Of a stretch of 64,000 nt of DNA, positions 13,201 to 24,895 are shown piece by piece. How positions within the stretch are numbered: the stretch's first letter is position 1; every line of letters starts with the position of its first letter. The notes beneath the pieces were generated by a model. It did not search any database. It had not been told where the DNA came from and worked only from the letters and a program-made list of their open reading frames with translations. Source of the stretch: Haematococcus lacustris (lineage: Eukaryota; Chlorophyta; Chlorophyceae; Chlamydomonadales; Haematococcaceae); contig JASKMD010000018.1 of assembly GCA_030144725.1 (NCBI GenBank), positions 1,394,099 through 1,458,098 of the forward strand. Reading direction: 5' to 3'. The translations under genes and the position numbers were made by a program.

Positions 13201-15275
13201 ACCACATCCTTGCCCTCTGTGGTGTTCACCCTTGACCCTAACCCTTGTTAACCCTGACCCTTATCTCACCCTCAAAGCGTCTGAGCTTGCACTTGGGGCA
13301 CACCTCCTTCTCGTGCTCTTTCCACTGATCTCTGCAACACATGTCACAAAGTCATGGGTTTACCCCTAACCCTACGCATCTTTTGTCATGGCAACATATT
13401 CAACCTGTGGCAAAGGACATGGGTCGTCGGTCATGGGTACTTGGTTAAACTTAGCACCCACCGGGGCAGGTAGCCAAAGGTGTGCCCACAGGGACGCTCA
13501 GCCGTGCCGTTGCAGACATGGAGCCGACTCTCTGGCTGGTCAAAGGTCTCCAATGTCTGTCGGTACAAGTACGGAGTGCTGGGGTGGTTGTGAGGCGTAC
13601 GTAGCTCCCCTTGTCCGAACATGTAGCCTAGCTCCAACAGGTGCGCCTTCAGCACCTTGGCGTCAGGAGTGATGGCTGTCATCCAGTTGTGGATCCTCTC
13701 CAAGTTGTCATACGTAGTGGTCATAGGGTGCCATGCAGACACAGGCTCACTCAAGCGCCGCTGGATGTCTGTTGTCCTGCAACGCCTCCTCCCTCTCTCC
13801 AGACGGGGGCCCCTGTCTCTGCTGTCCCCCCTCCTCCTACTGTTACGAGGGCGGCCAACACTACGGCCACGGCCTCGACCTCTGCTCACACTGCCGCCTC
13901 TGCTGCCTCGTCCACCCCTGGCAACACCTTCACCTCGCTGTGCATGTTGGGCGTGTCTTCCCCTGATGCCTCTGTTGTTGCAGTCACCACTGTCGTCAGA
14001 GCTGCCGCCTGTGTCCATCGACTGCTCAGATACCACCTCGGACTCTGACTGGGAGGTGGTGGTGGAGGTTTGGGAGGTGGTGGAGGATGCATGCGGGCAG
14101 CCCATGGAGCATCTGGCACCAACACAACCACCCCTCGCATTGCCGCTGGGTGGGCTGCCTGTTGCATTGCCACTGGGTGGGCTGCCTGTTGCATGGGGGG
14201 AGAAGGGAAGGGGCGGGGGAGGGGAGGGAGGGGAGGGGGGATGTACAGGGCTCACTCCATGTGATGACATGCCGCGATCTGCCGTGGGTACACTGACTCC
14301 GGCTCTCTCTGACTGCTCCGCCTCATCCGTCTCCATGGCGTCATCGTCACCCAACCAACCCTCTTCCCGCTTGCTCCTTGACTCTACCCCTGGCCGGAGA
14401 ACAAGGTCGTCCTCATAGTGGCGGGCCAGCAGCCGCCCTGCATCTCCTGGGCCCAGTGGCGCCTCCTCTGGCCGGAGAACAAGGTCGTCCTCATAGTGGC
14501 GGGCCAGCAGTCGCCCTGCATCTCCTGGGCCCAGTGGCGCCTCCTCTGGCCGGAGAACAAGGTCGTCCTCATAGTGGCGGGCCAGCAGCCGCCCTGCATC
14601 TCCTGGGCCCAGTGGCGCCTCCTCTGGCCGGAGAACAAGGTCGTCCTCATAGTGGCGGGCCAGCAGTCGCCCTGCATCTCCTGGGCCCAGTGGCACCTCC
14701 TCTGGCCGATGAACATGGTCGTCCTTGCATGGACGGGTCAGCAGGAGCCTTGCATCTCCTGGGCGCAGCGGCTCTCCATGTGACAGACGGCGAAGGACGG
14801 CTGATAGAGGCGTGGGTGTGGGATGTGGAGGTTCAGGAGCTGTTGGGGGAGGTGTGGGGGGGTTAGGTTGTCTTGGTGTCCTACCGGGACGTTGTGGCGG
14901 CGTTGGGGAGCGGGGAGTTGGGTGGGATGAATTAGGTGGTAGTGTTGGTACCGGGCGGCCTAGGAAGGTGGTGGTGGGTGACCGTGGCGGCCACACCTGG
15001 AAGGGAGGTGGCCAATCTTTTGGAGGACGCGCTGGCCTTAGCGGTGTGGGCGGGAGGCCTGTGAGCGGTGAGGGTGAGGGAGGGGGCCAAGCTGGTGGGG
15101 AACGAGCTGGCTCGGGGGGTGTGGGGGGCCGTGTCAGGGGACTAGGCGAGGGAGGAGGCCACACTGGTTTGGGACGGGGTGGGGAACGGGGTGGGTGTGA
15201 GATCCCCGCTTGGGATTGTTGTCGAGCATGCTGCAATCGCTGAAGTACAAAGGGGAAATTGGCCCTCGTCGGCAA
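7254..15275 (-). CDS. CACTA/KDZ-type (tnp2-like) transposase, ten-exon model
   Basis: Likely catalyses excision and integration of the giant element. Exons in transcription order: up to 15275-13462, 13331-13270, 13168-13028, 12957-12824, 12318-12211, 12133-11982, 11912-11073, 9038-8899, 8818-8626 and 8526-7254. All junctions are GT-AG and keep frame. Exon 1 is Pro/Arg-rich with a 26-residue repeat, ending in a zinc-binding pattern (HVCNGTAERPCGH) completed in exon 2 by VCPKCKLRRF. Exon 4 holds SLGIDWVKI (first acidic residue of the RNase H-like fold). Exon 6 ends in VVADTPAR, followed by a GHGACMNCAWC motif in exon 7, which also has HAFLFGVVKHH. Exons 9-10 carry NLHMLCCRLPDQE and EFFVERAMQRAK, hallmarks of this family. 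The C-terminus is basic and disordered. The start is uncertain: an ATG at 15476-15478 may open an upstream exon. No stop or frameshift was found, so it may be functional. Confidence 0.85.
9102..11034. repeat. Large palindrome array inside a transposase intron
   Basis: About 107 copies of an 18-bp unit built on the palindrome CTACAGTACTGTAG with spacer ACCC. Variant spacers (ATCTATG) and a few CTACGGTACTG variants occur. The array fills most of the intron between transposase exons 7 and 8 (9039-11072). It produces long shadow frames on both strands with no coding meaning. Confidence 0.95.
12347..12787. repeat. Telomere-like hexanucleotide microsatellite in a transposase intron
   Basis: Runs of GGGATA and GGGCTA on the plus strand, so CCCTAT/CCCTAG in the sense of the transposase transcript. 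It lies in the intron between exons 4 and 5 (12319-12823). Confidence 0.9.
14393..14745 (-). repeat. 78-bp coding tandem repeat in transposase exon 1
   Basis: About 4.5 copies of a 78-bp (26-codon) unit encode repeats around RLLARHYEDDLVLRPEE. The period keeps the reading frame, and the units differ by few bases, indicating recent expansion in the N-terminal low-complexity part. Confidence 0.85.
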
Positions 15276-15525
15276 TAAGTCAGTCCAATGTGACCAAGCG
15301 CGATTCCTGCAACCAACGTCGACCGCCGTAAGTAAACGTCGTCTACTTTCAGCATCGCCATGTCGGCCACATACGAGGGCTCGGAGCGCGTATCCGGTGG
15401 TTCCCGTGATGGCACATCGATGTTGGGACGGCGTGAAGACCGGGTTGGGTCTGCATCAGACCAATCACGAGTCACCACTGTTTTAGGCTTTGGCCTAGCC
15501 GCTAGCTGTCACTATGGGTCCTGCG

Positions 15526-18500
15526 CACTCGTGGAGAATAAGGCCGAGTCGGCGATTTTAGGTAAGGGGGACTGCAGATAGCCCTTTCAAAGGCCGTCCC
15601 ATCGCCATATGTTTCATGATTTTAATCGACGTGGTTGGGCTGTAATCGGCCTTTAGCTGAAGCGGTCAAACCTTGTGCAGGGTTTCGCCAAACCGTGCAC
15701 AGGGTTTCAACTGGCTCAGCCCCTAGGTGGCCGTCAAGCCAGTTCCAGACCTTGTGCAGCGTTTCATAGACCATGTGCAGGGTTTCACAAACCGTGCACA
15801 GGGTTTTAAAGACCGTGCACAGGGTTTCATAGACCGTGCACAAGGTTTGGTGTGGCTCAGTTCCTAGGCGCTTTTAACCGTGTGCACGGTTTCGCTGACC
15901 GTGTGCAGGGTTTCATAGACCGTGCACAGGGTTTCAAAGACCTAGTGCAGGGTTTCATAGACCGTGCACAGGGTTTGGTGTGGCTCAGTTCCTAGGCGTT
16001 TCTGACCGTGTGCACGGTTTCGCTGACCGTGTGCAGGGTTTCGCTGACCGTGTGCAGGGTTTCGCTAACCTTGCACAGGGTTTCAAAGACCTAGTGCAGG
16101 GTTTCATAGACCGTGCACAGGGTATCAAAGCATGAGTGTATAGTCAGCATTGGCTTACAGCCTACATGCCTGCTGACATCTGCTGCCACATGTGGCCTCC
16201 TACATCAATGTAACATCACACGGCATCACCATTAGAGTCATGCCTATCACACAAACTGACTCATGGCTAACAACACACTGAAACTGGTGCTGCCAGGCAT
16301 GCACCACATGACACAAGCCACTAGACTCAGGGCTGCACACGCCATGCACCTCATAGCAACCTCATGCACCTCATAGCATCTCATAGCAACTGACACACTG
16401 CTACACACGCCATGCATTGCTCGTCTCATACCAGTTGACTAATGGCTACTCAAACTATATACTCATGACGAACAGCAGCAAACACATGGCTAACGAAGCC
16501 ATGCACCTCATGACACATGGCAGCTGACTCAGGGCTACACATGCCTTGCCACACCTGCCACATGGCAGCTGTCTCATTGCTTGGGATAAGGGAAGGGCTG
16601 CAGCTGCCTCTTGGCTGATCATGCTTTGCACCACCTGCCCCATAGCAGCTGGCTCCTTGTTGCTCTCTTAAGGCTCCTTGTTGCTCATGCCTTGCCACAC
16701 CTGCCACATGGCAGCTGGCTCATGGCTACACACGTCATGTACCACCTCATGGCTGCCACTCCTAGCTGCCGCTCCAGGCTGCTGCTCCGGGCTGCTGCCC
16801 TGGGCTGCTGGCCTGGGAGGTGGTGGTGGAAGTCGGGTAAGGTGAGGGTAAGGTAGGGGAGGGGCTGCAGCGTAGCGCAGGAGGGGGGAAGCGGAGCGAC
16901 ACGGGTGAGTCTGTGGGTGAGGGGAAGGACAAGGGAAGGGTGTGACCATTAGACCTGCAGCAAACAAGGGGCATGCTAGCCATCAGGCTCGGTGCCAAGA
17001 GCCACAAATCTGCTTCATGCTGGCCACTCACCGTTTGCTGGGGTGGGGTGGGGTGGGGTGGGGTGGGGTGGGGTGGGGTGGGGTGGGGTGGGGTGGGGTG
17101 GGGTGGGGTGGGGTGGGGTGGGGTGGGGTGGGGTGGGGTGGGGTGGGGTGGGGTGGGGTGGGGTGGGGTGGGGTGGGGTGGGGTGGGGTGGGGTGGGGTG
17201 GGGTGGGGTGGGGTGGGGTGGGGTGGGGTGGGGTGGGGTGGGATAGGGGAGGGGTGGGGTGGGCAAGGGGTGGGCGTGTGACCGTCACACCTGCAAGCAA
17301 CAAGGGGCGTGCTCACGGTAAGGCTGCGCAATGGGGGCCACTGATGTGCAAGGGGCTGGCCACTCACTGTTATCTCCATGTGCCATTGCTGACTCCTTGC
17401 TGCCTCCTTGTTGGCTGCTGCTCCTCCCTCCTGGCTGTGCCTCCTGGCTGTGGAGGGCATGGGCCTCTTGGCCTTGGCCAACCACTTGCCTTGCCCATGC
17501 CTCCTGGCTGCCACTCCTGGCTGCCGCTCCTAGCTGCTGCTCCTGGCTGCCGCTCCTGGCTGCTCCTCTTGGCTGCTCCTCTTGGTTGCGCCTCCTGGGG
17601 AGTGGTGGGTCTGGCAGGTGGTGCCACCAAGGGTGAGGGTGAGGGTGTGCACTCCAAGCCTGGGTAAGGGTGAGGGAGAGGAGGAGGAGGGGGGTGTGAG
17701 GGAAGGAGGTGAGGGGGAGGAGGTGAGGGGGAGGAGGGAGAAGAGGCATGTTGCTCCTTGCTGCCGCTCTGGCTGCTGAGCTGACCATCACACCTGCAGT
17801 AAACATGGGGCGTGCTAGCGGTTAGGCTGGGTACAAGGGGTCACTTATGTGCGTGGGGCTAGCCACTCACTGCTTGCTCCATGCGGTCCCTTGATCATTC
17901 CTTATGGGGAGGGAAGAGGGAGGAGGAGGGAAGAGGGAAGAGGGAGGAGGGAGGAGGGTACGCTTTTGCTCTTGTCTGCCGCCCTGGATGCCGCTACTTG
18001 TTGCCGTTGTGGTTGCTCTTTCTGGCTGATGGAAGGTGCCACTGCGCCTTGGCACCGAACCTGCTCAAGCACATGACACATGCCACGCTCCAACCCCGCG
18101 GTCGCACCTCAGAGTCGCATCTATGCATCGCACCTTTGCAAGCTACCTTTGTGCCGTTCGCCCTCAACTCTGTGCTTGATCACAAGTACCCTATTCCTTT
18201 CGCTGATCGCTAATGGCTGCGAAACCGAGCTGCATGCTGGCCTCTTGGCTGACGACTGATGGCTGCGAAGGCTAGCTGGACCGCATTTCATGGCCGGCTG
18301 CGAGGCTGCGCATTTGGGCGCTGTCGATGTCGCCGCTGCTGAGTTTGGGATGGACGTGTCGCGTGTTGCGTGTTGCTGCATTACTGTGGGCTTTGCGAGG
18401 TCGACATGGTTTCCTCTCATGGCGCCTCGCGACCTCAAGTCACATGCACCCTGCAAGTCACATGCACAAAGCGGGGTTGGCGAAACCCTGCACAGCGTCT

Positions 18501-19258
18501 TTGAATGACTTAGGAGAAATCAACACAAGGAACGAAACCCCGCACTGGGTTAGCGAAACCCTGCACGACGTCTGTGTTGACTTAGGCGAAATCAATGCTT
18601 TGATCGAGACCCTGCACAAGGCCAGCGAAACCCTGCACTAGGTTAACGAAACCCTGCACAAGGTCTGAGTTGACTTAGAAAAAATCAATGCTTTGAGCGA
18701 GACCCTGCACAAGGTCAACGAAACCCTGCACTAGGTTAGCGAAACCCTGCACAAGGTCAGGGTTGACTTAGAAAAAATCAATGCTTGGATCGAAACCCTG
18801 CACAAGGTCGGCAAAACCCTGCACACGGTCTTGAAACCCTGCACAAGGTTTGCGAAACCCTGCACAAGGTCAAGTGAAACCCTGCACAAGGTTTCAAAGG
18901 CTAATTGTGCCTCAAAGAGAGAATAAACCGTGTGCAGGGTTTCAGTAAACTGGCCCCCATTTCTTACTGGCTTTGACTTTGCACATGCTACCTAGTAGGT
19001 TGTGCTTCTATTCTGACGTCTGACAACTCCTCATACTCAGAAATATTAAAAAGTCACTTCAGTCAGTTAGCACCATCTCCCTTAGCCAAATTCGGGGTGA
19101 GGGCCCAGCTCATGGTCCAGCAGCTTCGCAATGACCAAGAATTTCACTTTGGCCCAAGGGAGTCTTCTCCTCCACTAGGTCACAGCAGCCTACATGCCAA
19201 GTCTCAGACCTCAACTCGCAAGTTTGCCGAGCCAGCCAGCCCTTATTTGCCAGGAGTG
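15526..19258. mobile_element. 3.7-kb CACTA-like non-autonomous element, copy 1
   Basis: Ends are CACTCGTGGAGAATAAGG (15526-15543) and, inverted, CACTCCTGGCAAATAAGG (19241-19258). Fifteen of 18 positions match. The left subterminal region (15660-16130) repeats GTGCACAGGGTTTC words. The right one (18480-18960) repeats the inverse, GAAACCCTGCACAAGG. This arrangement is typical of EnSpm/CACTA. Flanking duplication is CG, or GCG if the last base is counted. No transposase is visible inside. The element sits between the divergently transcribed transposase and gene B. The inner TIR resembles that of the giant element (CACTC..GGCAAATAA versus CACTCAGGCAAATTA), so the two families are related. Confidence 0.85.
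17041..17240. repeat. GGGGT microsatellite, copy 1
   Basis: About 40 pure GGGGT units inside CACTA-like copy 1. Copy 2 has about 32, which accounts for the 40-bp length difference between the two elements. Confidence 0.95.
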
Positions 19259-19496
19259 CGTGGTTGCCCCACCTGGCCGTGGCCGTGGCATTCACTTGTG
19301 ATGGGCCGTGCTAGACAAGGCTTCCAGCTTGTATGTGGTAGTGTGGTTCGCCCCTTGCGCTGTTGGCGGTGGCTGATGCGGGTCGCGACTGTTGGGTTGG
19401 GTGTGGTGTTTGATGCAATACTCAAGCGCAAAAAACGGACCCGCACGCATTGCTGTGTGCACTATCCTTCCTTCGTCGCTCAGCGTACAATCACCA

Positions 19497-22488
19497 ATGG
19501 CAGCCCCAACCATCATTGATGTTGAGGTCATCTTCAATGTTGGCGGAAGCGAAAGCGGGCCGATGAGCATTCATCGCCGTCGACCGCCATTCACTGCTGA
19601 AGCCTTGGAGGAGTTGCTGAAGGAACGGGGTACCTTGTATCGTGTGTACCTCGATGAAGATCGTGAGCCGGTTCTTCATGTGCCCTATACCTCAGAGGAC
19701 TACACCACTATGGCAGGTTACATGCTTGACCTGGAGACCAGCCTTGCTACCTGGCGAGGACTCCTTGACGATACTGGCCTAGCATTCGCGACATGGAGGA
19801 CTGAGACCGGTGGCCACGTCATCGAGGTATACCTGTACCCCTTGTCACCGTCTCAGCAGGTGAGGTGGCTCCTTGGTGCTTGCCTCATCCCCCCTACATG
19901 CATTCAAGGCCTGATGTGGTAGGTGTGCGTTGACTTTGCATGTGGTTGTGCATGTGATGTGATGTGCATGATTGTGCAGGGCCCTGGTGAGGAGCATGCA
20001 GCTGAGCCCCTACTGCACGGTGTGTCGCAGGAGGCAGCCAGCGCTCAACCTGTCAACACACGTCCTGGTGCCGACCAGGCCTCGGCCCCCCCTGCAGGCC
20101 AGCGGAGACAGAAGGATGCCGCTGGCCTTTCGAAAGAGGCAGCCCAGCCCCAGCCGCCCAGCGCAGCACCTGCAGCAGCAGGACGTAAACCTGGTCCTGC
20201 AGCAGCGGTGCATGTGGGAAGGACTAAGCGTGGCTCAGCCCAGGCAGTGAGGCAGGTGTGTGAATCACAGGGTGCATGCCAGTGTCTATACATGTGCTTA
20301 TGTTCCATCTGCCAGCTGCCCAACACTCCACGGCCCTTGTGTCCCGTTGGCCATGCTGCACCATTTTGGTGGTTGTGTGTGGCTGCAGCCGGCGGGGGAC
20401 AGTGGCGAAGACATGGTTGAGACCCAGCCTGTGCTGAAGAGGATGGCTGGGAGCCGGCGTGGCGTGGAGTCACCAGCTGGACCCCATGCTCGTGGTGTAA
20501 CCGGCAGCCGTGGTGTCAGTAAGGTGTGCTTGTGTGTGTGTGGTACGGTTATGCATGTTGTTATGAACCACATGTTACCACATGTTGAACCACATGTTGA
20601 ATATGTCCTTGTATGGTTGCTGATGTAGGCACCGGCAGCTGGCCCCCTCCTTTCCTCCCCGGCCTCCACATCCACCCGCAGTATGGGACAGGTGGAAGTC
20701 GGAGGTGGCTCAATGGTTAGTGTGGTTCTGTGTGTGTGGTTGTTATTCTTCACTGAGCCCGTCATTTGCATGGTATGCAGCAAATCCGCCTGCATGCTGA
20801 ATGTGGTGCCTCATGCAGGGCCAGGAGTTCAGATTGGAGATCTCCCCGTCCAAAAGGGTCTCGCTAGCGATCAGGAAGTCTACTAGGAGCATGGTAAGAT
20901 AAATTGGGTAGTATCTATGCAAACTCCCCCTGGCCTGCTTGTCTTGCCTCATTCCGCTTACCGGTCTACCCTTGTATTTGCTGTGCAGCTCACCAAAGAC
21001 GCTACCTATTTTGAAGTGGGTGTGGTGAATGAAGACATGCGGATGTATTGCTTGGTAGTGTCTCACCCTCCACCGCTGCGCTTGTGATGTGTAGGTGTCG
21101 GTTGAGAGAGAGGCCAAGGCATTGGCCGCTGCAGCAACGAGGAAGTGGTGCATGCGGTGCCACAAGCTCCCGGAGGTGGGTGCATGTGTTATGAGCGGCT
21201 CCATGATTGTCAGCGTTGTAACCCAATACCATGGAGGTCCATGTCTGGCTTCATGTAGGGCGAAGGGATGTTCGTTGTACCCGGCTTGTCCCATGGGGAC
21301 ATTGTCAAGTCGGAAAAACTCCCTGACGAGTTCAAGTGGGATACGCCCGAGGAGTTCTGCATCGCGGAAGTGATGCAAGGCTTGTTCAAGCAGTTTGGGT
21401 GCCTGCCTGCCCCCTACAACGCCTACTCGAGGTTGAAGACCTTGATTAACGAGTGGGTGCCCGTTGTGTTGTAGGGGGCCCATGACTTGCTGGCCAAGGT
21501 TGTGCCCCATGGTCACTGGCTTGTCATGATGTGCTACTGCAGGGCCATCGGAATGCTAGAACAAACTCAGAAACGCGTCCGTTCCATCTCCGACGCCGTC
21601 ATGGAACAAACACGGGTCTGGGGCGAGGTGGTCGGGGTGTTCCGCAAGGAAGGCAACAGGAGGACGGTGCTCACCTCATGGACAGAGGGCTTGCGCCAGG
21701 TGCAGCATCTGAAGGAATATGGGGGTAAGGCTCTGTACCTGTGCATTGCATTGGGCACCGTGTGCATGTTGTTCACTGTATACATGTTGTGCACCGTGTG
21801 CATGTTGTGGATTGTGTGCATGTTGTGTGTTGTTGATGGTGTGCGTTACGTGAAACCCTCTTGGATGCCATGTGTATGTGTACGTCGCAGTGCCTTCGTT
21901 CCCCTTGCCGGCGGGTTGGGGTATCGCCTTCCCCCCTGTCACCTGGATGGAGATGATGCACCGCAAAGGCGAGGACCTGGTCTCCCGGGTGGCCAGCAAG
22001 CATGACATGGAGGTGAGTGTTGCAGCCTCCCTTGCACATTTCCCATGCCCCTGTATGAGTGTTGATGGTCGTTGGCTATGTGCGTGTAGGAGACAAAGGT
22101 CAGCCAAGTGGTGCGGGACGTCACGCGCTGGTCTGACAGGAAGATTGAGGTGGGCTCTACTCCCTGCTCACATCATGGTAACCTGCTGGTGTCATGCTTG
22201 CGCCGCGCACCAACCCATGTGATGTGTGGTTTCCTGTAGGCCATCCTGGACAAAGCCTTTGCCGACATTGAGGCTGAGGTGGAGAAGGAGCTCACCCCCT
22301 CCCTTGTGGCACCTGTCTTGCCAGGGGATGTGGAGGCAGCAGGGGCAGCAGGGCAGCTGGGGCAGGGGACGGGGCAGCCGGGGCAGCATCAGCAGCAGCG
22401 GGGCAAGGCGGGGGTGGGGGAGGTGGAGGATGCAGAGGGGAGGGGTGAGGAAGAGGAGGGGGAGCCGGAGGCAAGTGGGCTGGAGTAG
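19497..22488 (+). CDS. Cargo gene B: unknown 616-residue protein, 12 exons
   Basis: Exons: 19497-19859, 19980-20255, 20389-20523, 20629-20715, 20819-20893, 20989-21015, 21095-21175, 21259-21452, 21543-21724, 21891-22012, 22090-22149 and 22240-22488. All introns are GT-AG and the total, 1851 bases, is a whole number of codons. The N-terminal exon encodes a folded-looking region starting MAAPTIIDVEVIFNVGG. Exons 2-4 are Ala/Pro/Gln-rich. A WCMRCHK segment follows in exon 7, and exons 8-11 form an alpha-helical region with conserved-looking aromatic and charged residues (WGEVVGVFRKEGNRR, WMEMMHRKGEDL). The C-terminus is Glu/Gly/Gln-rich. I do not recognise the family. It is transcribed away from the transposase. 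CACTA-like copy 1 ends 238 bases upstream of the ATG, in what was probably a shared divergent promoter. A TGTAA lies at 22754-22758. Confidence 0.65.
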
Positions 22489-23492
22489 GTACTTTAGCTT
22501 CCTCAGGGGGGGGGGCATGAGGCCAACCCTGGGGACAACTCTGAGCTGCAGTAGGCGGTAACAGCAACAGGGGTGGAGCAAGGGGTTGGCCCCATGCCTC
22601 ACAATGTGCTGATTGTATTGTATGTTTGGAGTCGTCGGCTATCTGGGTGTGTGTGTTTTTGCAGGGTTGTTGTTAACATGAACTCTGTTCGTTGTTAGGA
22701 GTTGCTGGGGTGGGAGTGCTTCTGGGGTGTTTCCATGTGGGAGGCATGATGGGTGTAAGTGTAGTGCCCCCGTCATTGTCATCCGGTGTTCAGTGCCTAC
22801 TAATGTTACATGTCTTCATGTTACAATGTCCATTCCGAGGTTTGCAAGAGACCAGGATGTTTGAAAGGGACAGCGTTCAGCTTACAAGCAATAATGGTCT
22901 TCAATCTCACAACAGCGTCATCATGGCTCATTCCATGTCTTGTCTGTGACACCTCTATCAGCCTCGGGACTCTTGACTGGGAGGCTGTGGTGGGGTAGGA
23001 CCGGTGTCAGCAAATGACTGTCCTACACCCACGCCACGCATCGCCTCCTTCCATTCCCCAGCCTGGATCAGATGCAGCAAGGCTCGGCAGGGTTGTCCGG
23101 GCCTCCACTTGGTCAGCCAATTCAACCTGTACTTCGCCTGAACAAGCCCAGAGTTTGGCTCCTCCTTGAGTGAAGGCGCAGGGCGGTTCGTCGCGCGCGG
23201 CACACGCGTGGACTTCGGGGGTTGATCCACTGGTTCCTGAGAGCTCATTGCTAGCTTTGGTGGTTCTTGGGCTTTGTTTGGGGTTTGTTGTGCCGTGCAC
23301 TGGGCTGCTGTTGGGGGTTTCCTCATGCGTTCATGCCGATACTCTCCTCCTCTATTACCTCCCAACCAGCCGTACATGTAAGAGAGCCCTGACTTCCACG
23401 ACAACACTCCTCAAATGCGAAAGAGACTCGTACGGGCCTAAGGACGCGCTATGTTGCCCCGTGCCATGAACCATTGTTGGGCGTGCAAGTGC
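22489..23492. other. Spacer between genes B and C
   Basis: About 1 kb without a supported gene. A minus-strand open frame (22958-23407) contains a Lys/Trp/Arg-rich stretch that could be a short exon, but nothing else supports it. Confidence 0.35.
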
Positions 23493-24677
23493 ATGATGCA
23501 AGCCGTGCGCCCGGCCTGCAGTACAAGCACAATGTTGACAATGCAGCGCTCAGTGATGGGGCAAACCTGGGTCGAGCCTGTCGTTGTAACAAGCGGCGGT
23601 GATTTTATACGGCCCGGTCAGGGTAGCGAGTCCAACCCAATCACCGAAGAGTGCCGTGAGACGTGCCTGGCGACTTGCGACTTTCTAGCCCTTAGCATCG
23701 ACTCTGAAACCATCTACACGCATCTATCACCTCGCCACTTGGCGGCTCTGTATGGACGTCGACAGCGTCTATCGCTAATGCTGACCCTGGAGCAGCGACT
23801 TGGGCCACACGCCATGAGGTGCAGAGTGGAGGGGGTGATTGGTTTCCTGGGCTACTGTGAGGCTGTTCACAGCGTGGAGATCAGACTCGTCATGGACGAG
23901 TACACGGATGAGGAGCCCACCTATGAGCAGCTGCCAGTGGGGGCCTGGTTGGCAGAGAGGCTGATATCCAACTTCCCCAATTGCCAGGTGTTGGGTATCA
24001 AGCCTTTCATAATGCTGGACTCAGAGCTGCTGGAACTCCTCAGCCACCAGATGGTTGTGGGGCGGATCAAGCATGTGGACATCCAAACAGCCATCCTGAC
24101 AGACAGGGCAAATGATGTTCCTTATCAGTGGGTAGAGCCAGCTTTGAGGCTGACAACCTTGATAGCCACCTACCTGGGCCCCCTCCCCATCTCCCTTCGT
24201 GACCGCACCTGCAACCTTGTCAAGCTGAGCGTCACAGAGATGAACCTAACAGACGTGGGCAACTTACCACAGTCCGTCTCAACCCTACTGATATCTGACC
24301 TCAGCGTCGTCCTGCCAGAGCCGGATATGGCGGCCTTGAGCAGAGGTGTGGCAGCCCTAAGCTCAGGCCGGTTTGAGTGTCAGCATATTGGGATGCTGGG
24401 CATGGCATTCACAAGGAATGCAGGATGTGCACAAGTGGCAGCCCTGAAGCCCCTGGTGGGACGGTTTAGGGAGGCCCTGGTGGAGGTGGGGGAGCCAGGC
24501 ATTGATGGCAAGCAGTTGATACAGCCGCTTGTGGTTGATGCTGTGATTCCAATGTTGAAAGGGTGTGCTGGGGTTCAGTTCAGGAATGCCATGTGCACAC
24601 TGTATTCATGGCACGAGTGGGCAGTGAAGAATGCCATGGCTCCGGGTGCGTCGTTCAGCATACGTTATGCGCACTGA
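23493..24677 (+). CDS. Cargo gene C: LRR-like protein of unknown function
   Basis: Intronless frame of 394 residues. It aligns along its whole length with gene D, which lies 218 bases downstream; shared blocks include EGVIG, CEAVHSVEI, PTYEQLPVGAWLAERL, SSGRF and ALKPLVGRF. Recurrent short leucine-rich segments (for example LVKLSVTEMNLTDVGNLP) suggest a leucine-rich-repeat-like fold, but no classical LRR consensus is complete. The start was set at the ATG at 23493 because gene D has the equivalent MVQAL start; an in-frame ATG exists at 23451. The lack of introns contrasts with the other cargo genes and may mean a retrogene origin. Function unknown. Confidence 0.65.
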   Translation: MMQAVRPACSTSTMLTMQRSVMGQTWVEPVVVTSGGDFIRPGQGSESNPITEECRETCLATCDFLALSIDSETIYTHLSPRHLAALYGRRQRLSLMLTLEQRLGPHAMRCRVEGVIGFLGYCEAVHSVEIRLVMDEYTDEEPTYEQLPVGAWLAERLISNFPNCQVLGIKPFIMLDSELLELLSHQMVVGRIKHVDIQTAILTDRANDVPYQWVEPALRLTTLIATYLGPLPISLRDRTCNLVKLSVTEMNLTDVGNLPQSVSTLLISDLSVVLPEPDMAALSRGVAALSSGRFECQHIGMLGMAFTRNAGCAQVAALKPLVGRFREALVEVGEPGIDGKQLIQPLVVDAVIPMLKGCAGVQFRNAMCTLYSWHEWAVKNAMAPGASFSIRYAH

Positions 24678-24895
24678 CATGCAACGTCCTGGGTTTGTGG
24701 GCGTGTATGAACAACACGGACTCCAAGGATGCGTTGTCATGGACGGAAACATTGAATGATGTTATATATTGAGAACCTTTGGCTCCACGGTTCCCAATCA
24801 ACGATTGCATGCCCTAGCTCTGCGACGGAGCCAAGATATGACGTCCATTGAAGCCATGATATGACGTTCACCATATTCATTGTGTGTGCAAGTGC

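Noticed and set aside
22958..23407. Minus-strand 149-codon gene
   Set aside because: No homology, no splice partners and no clear signals; kept only as a possibility within the spacer.
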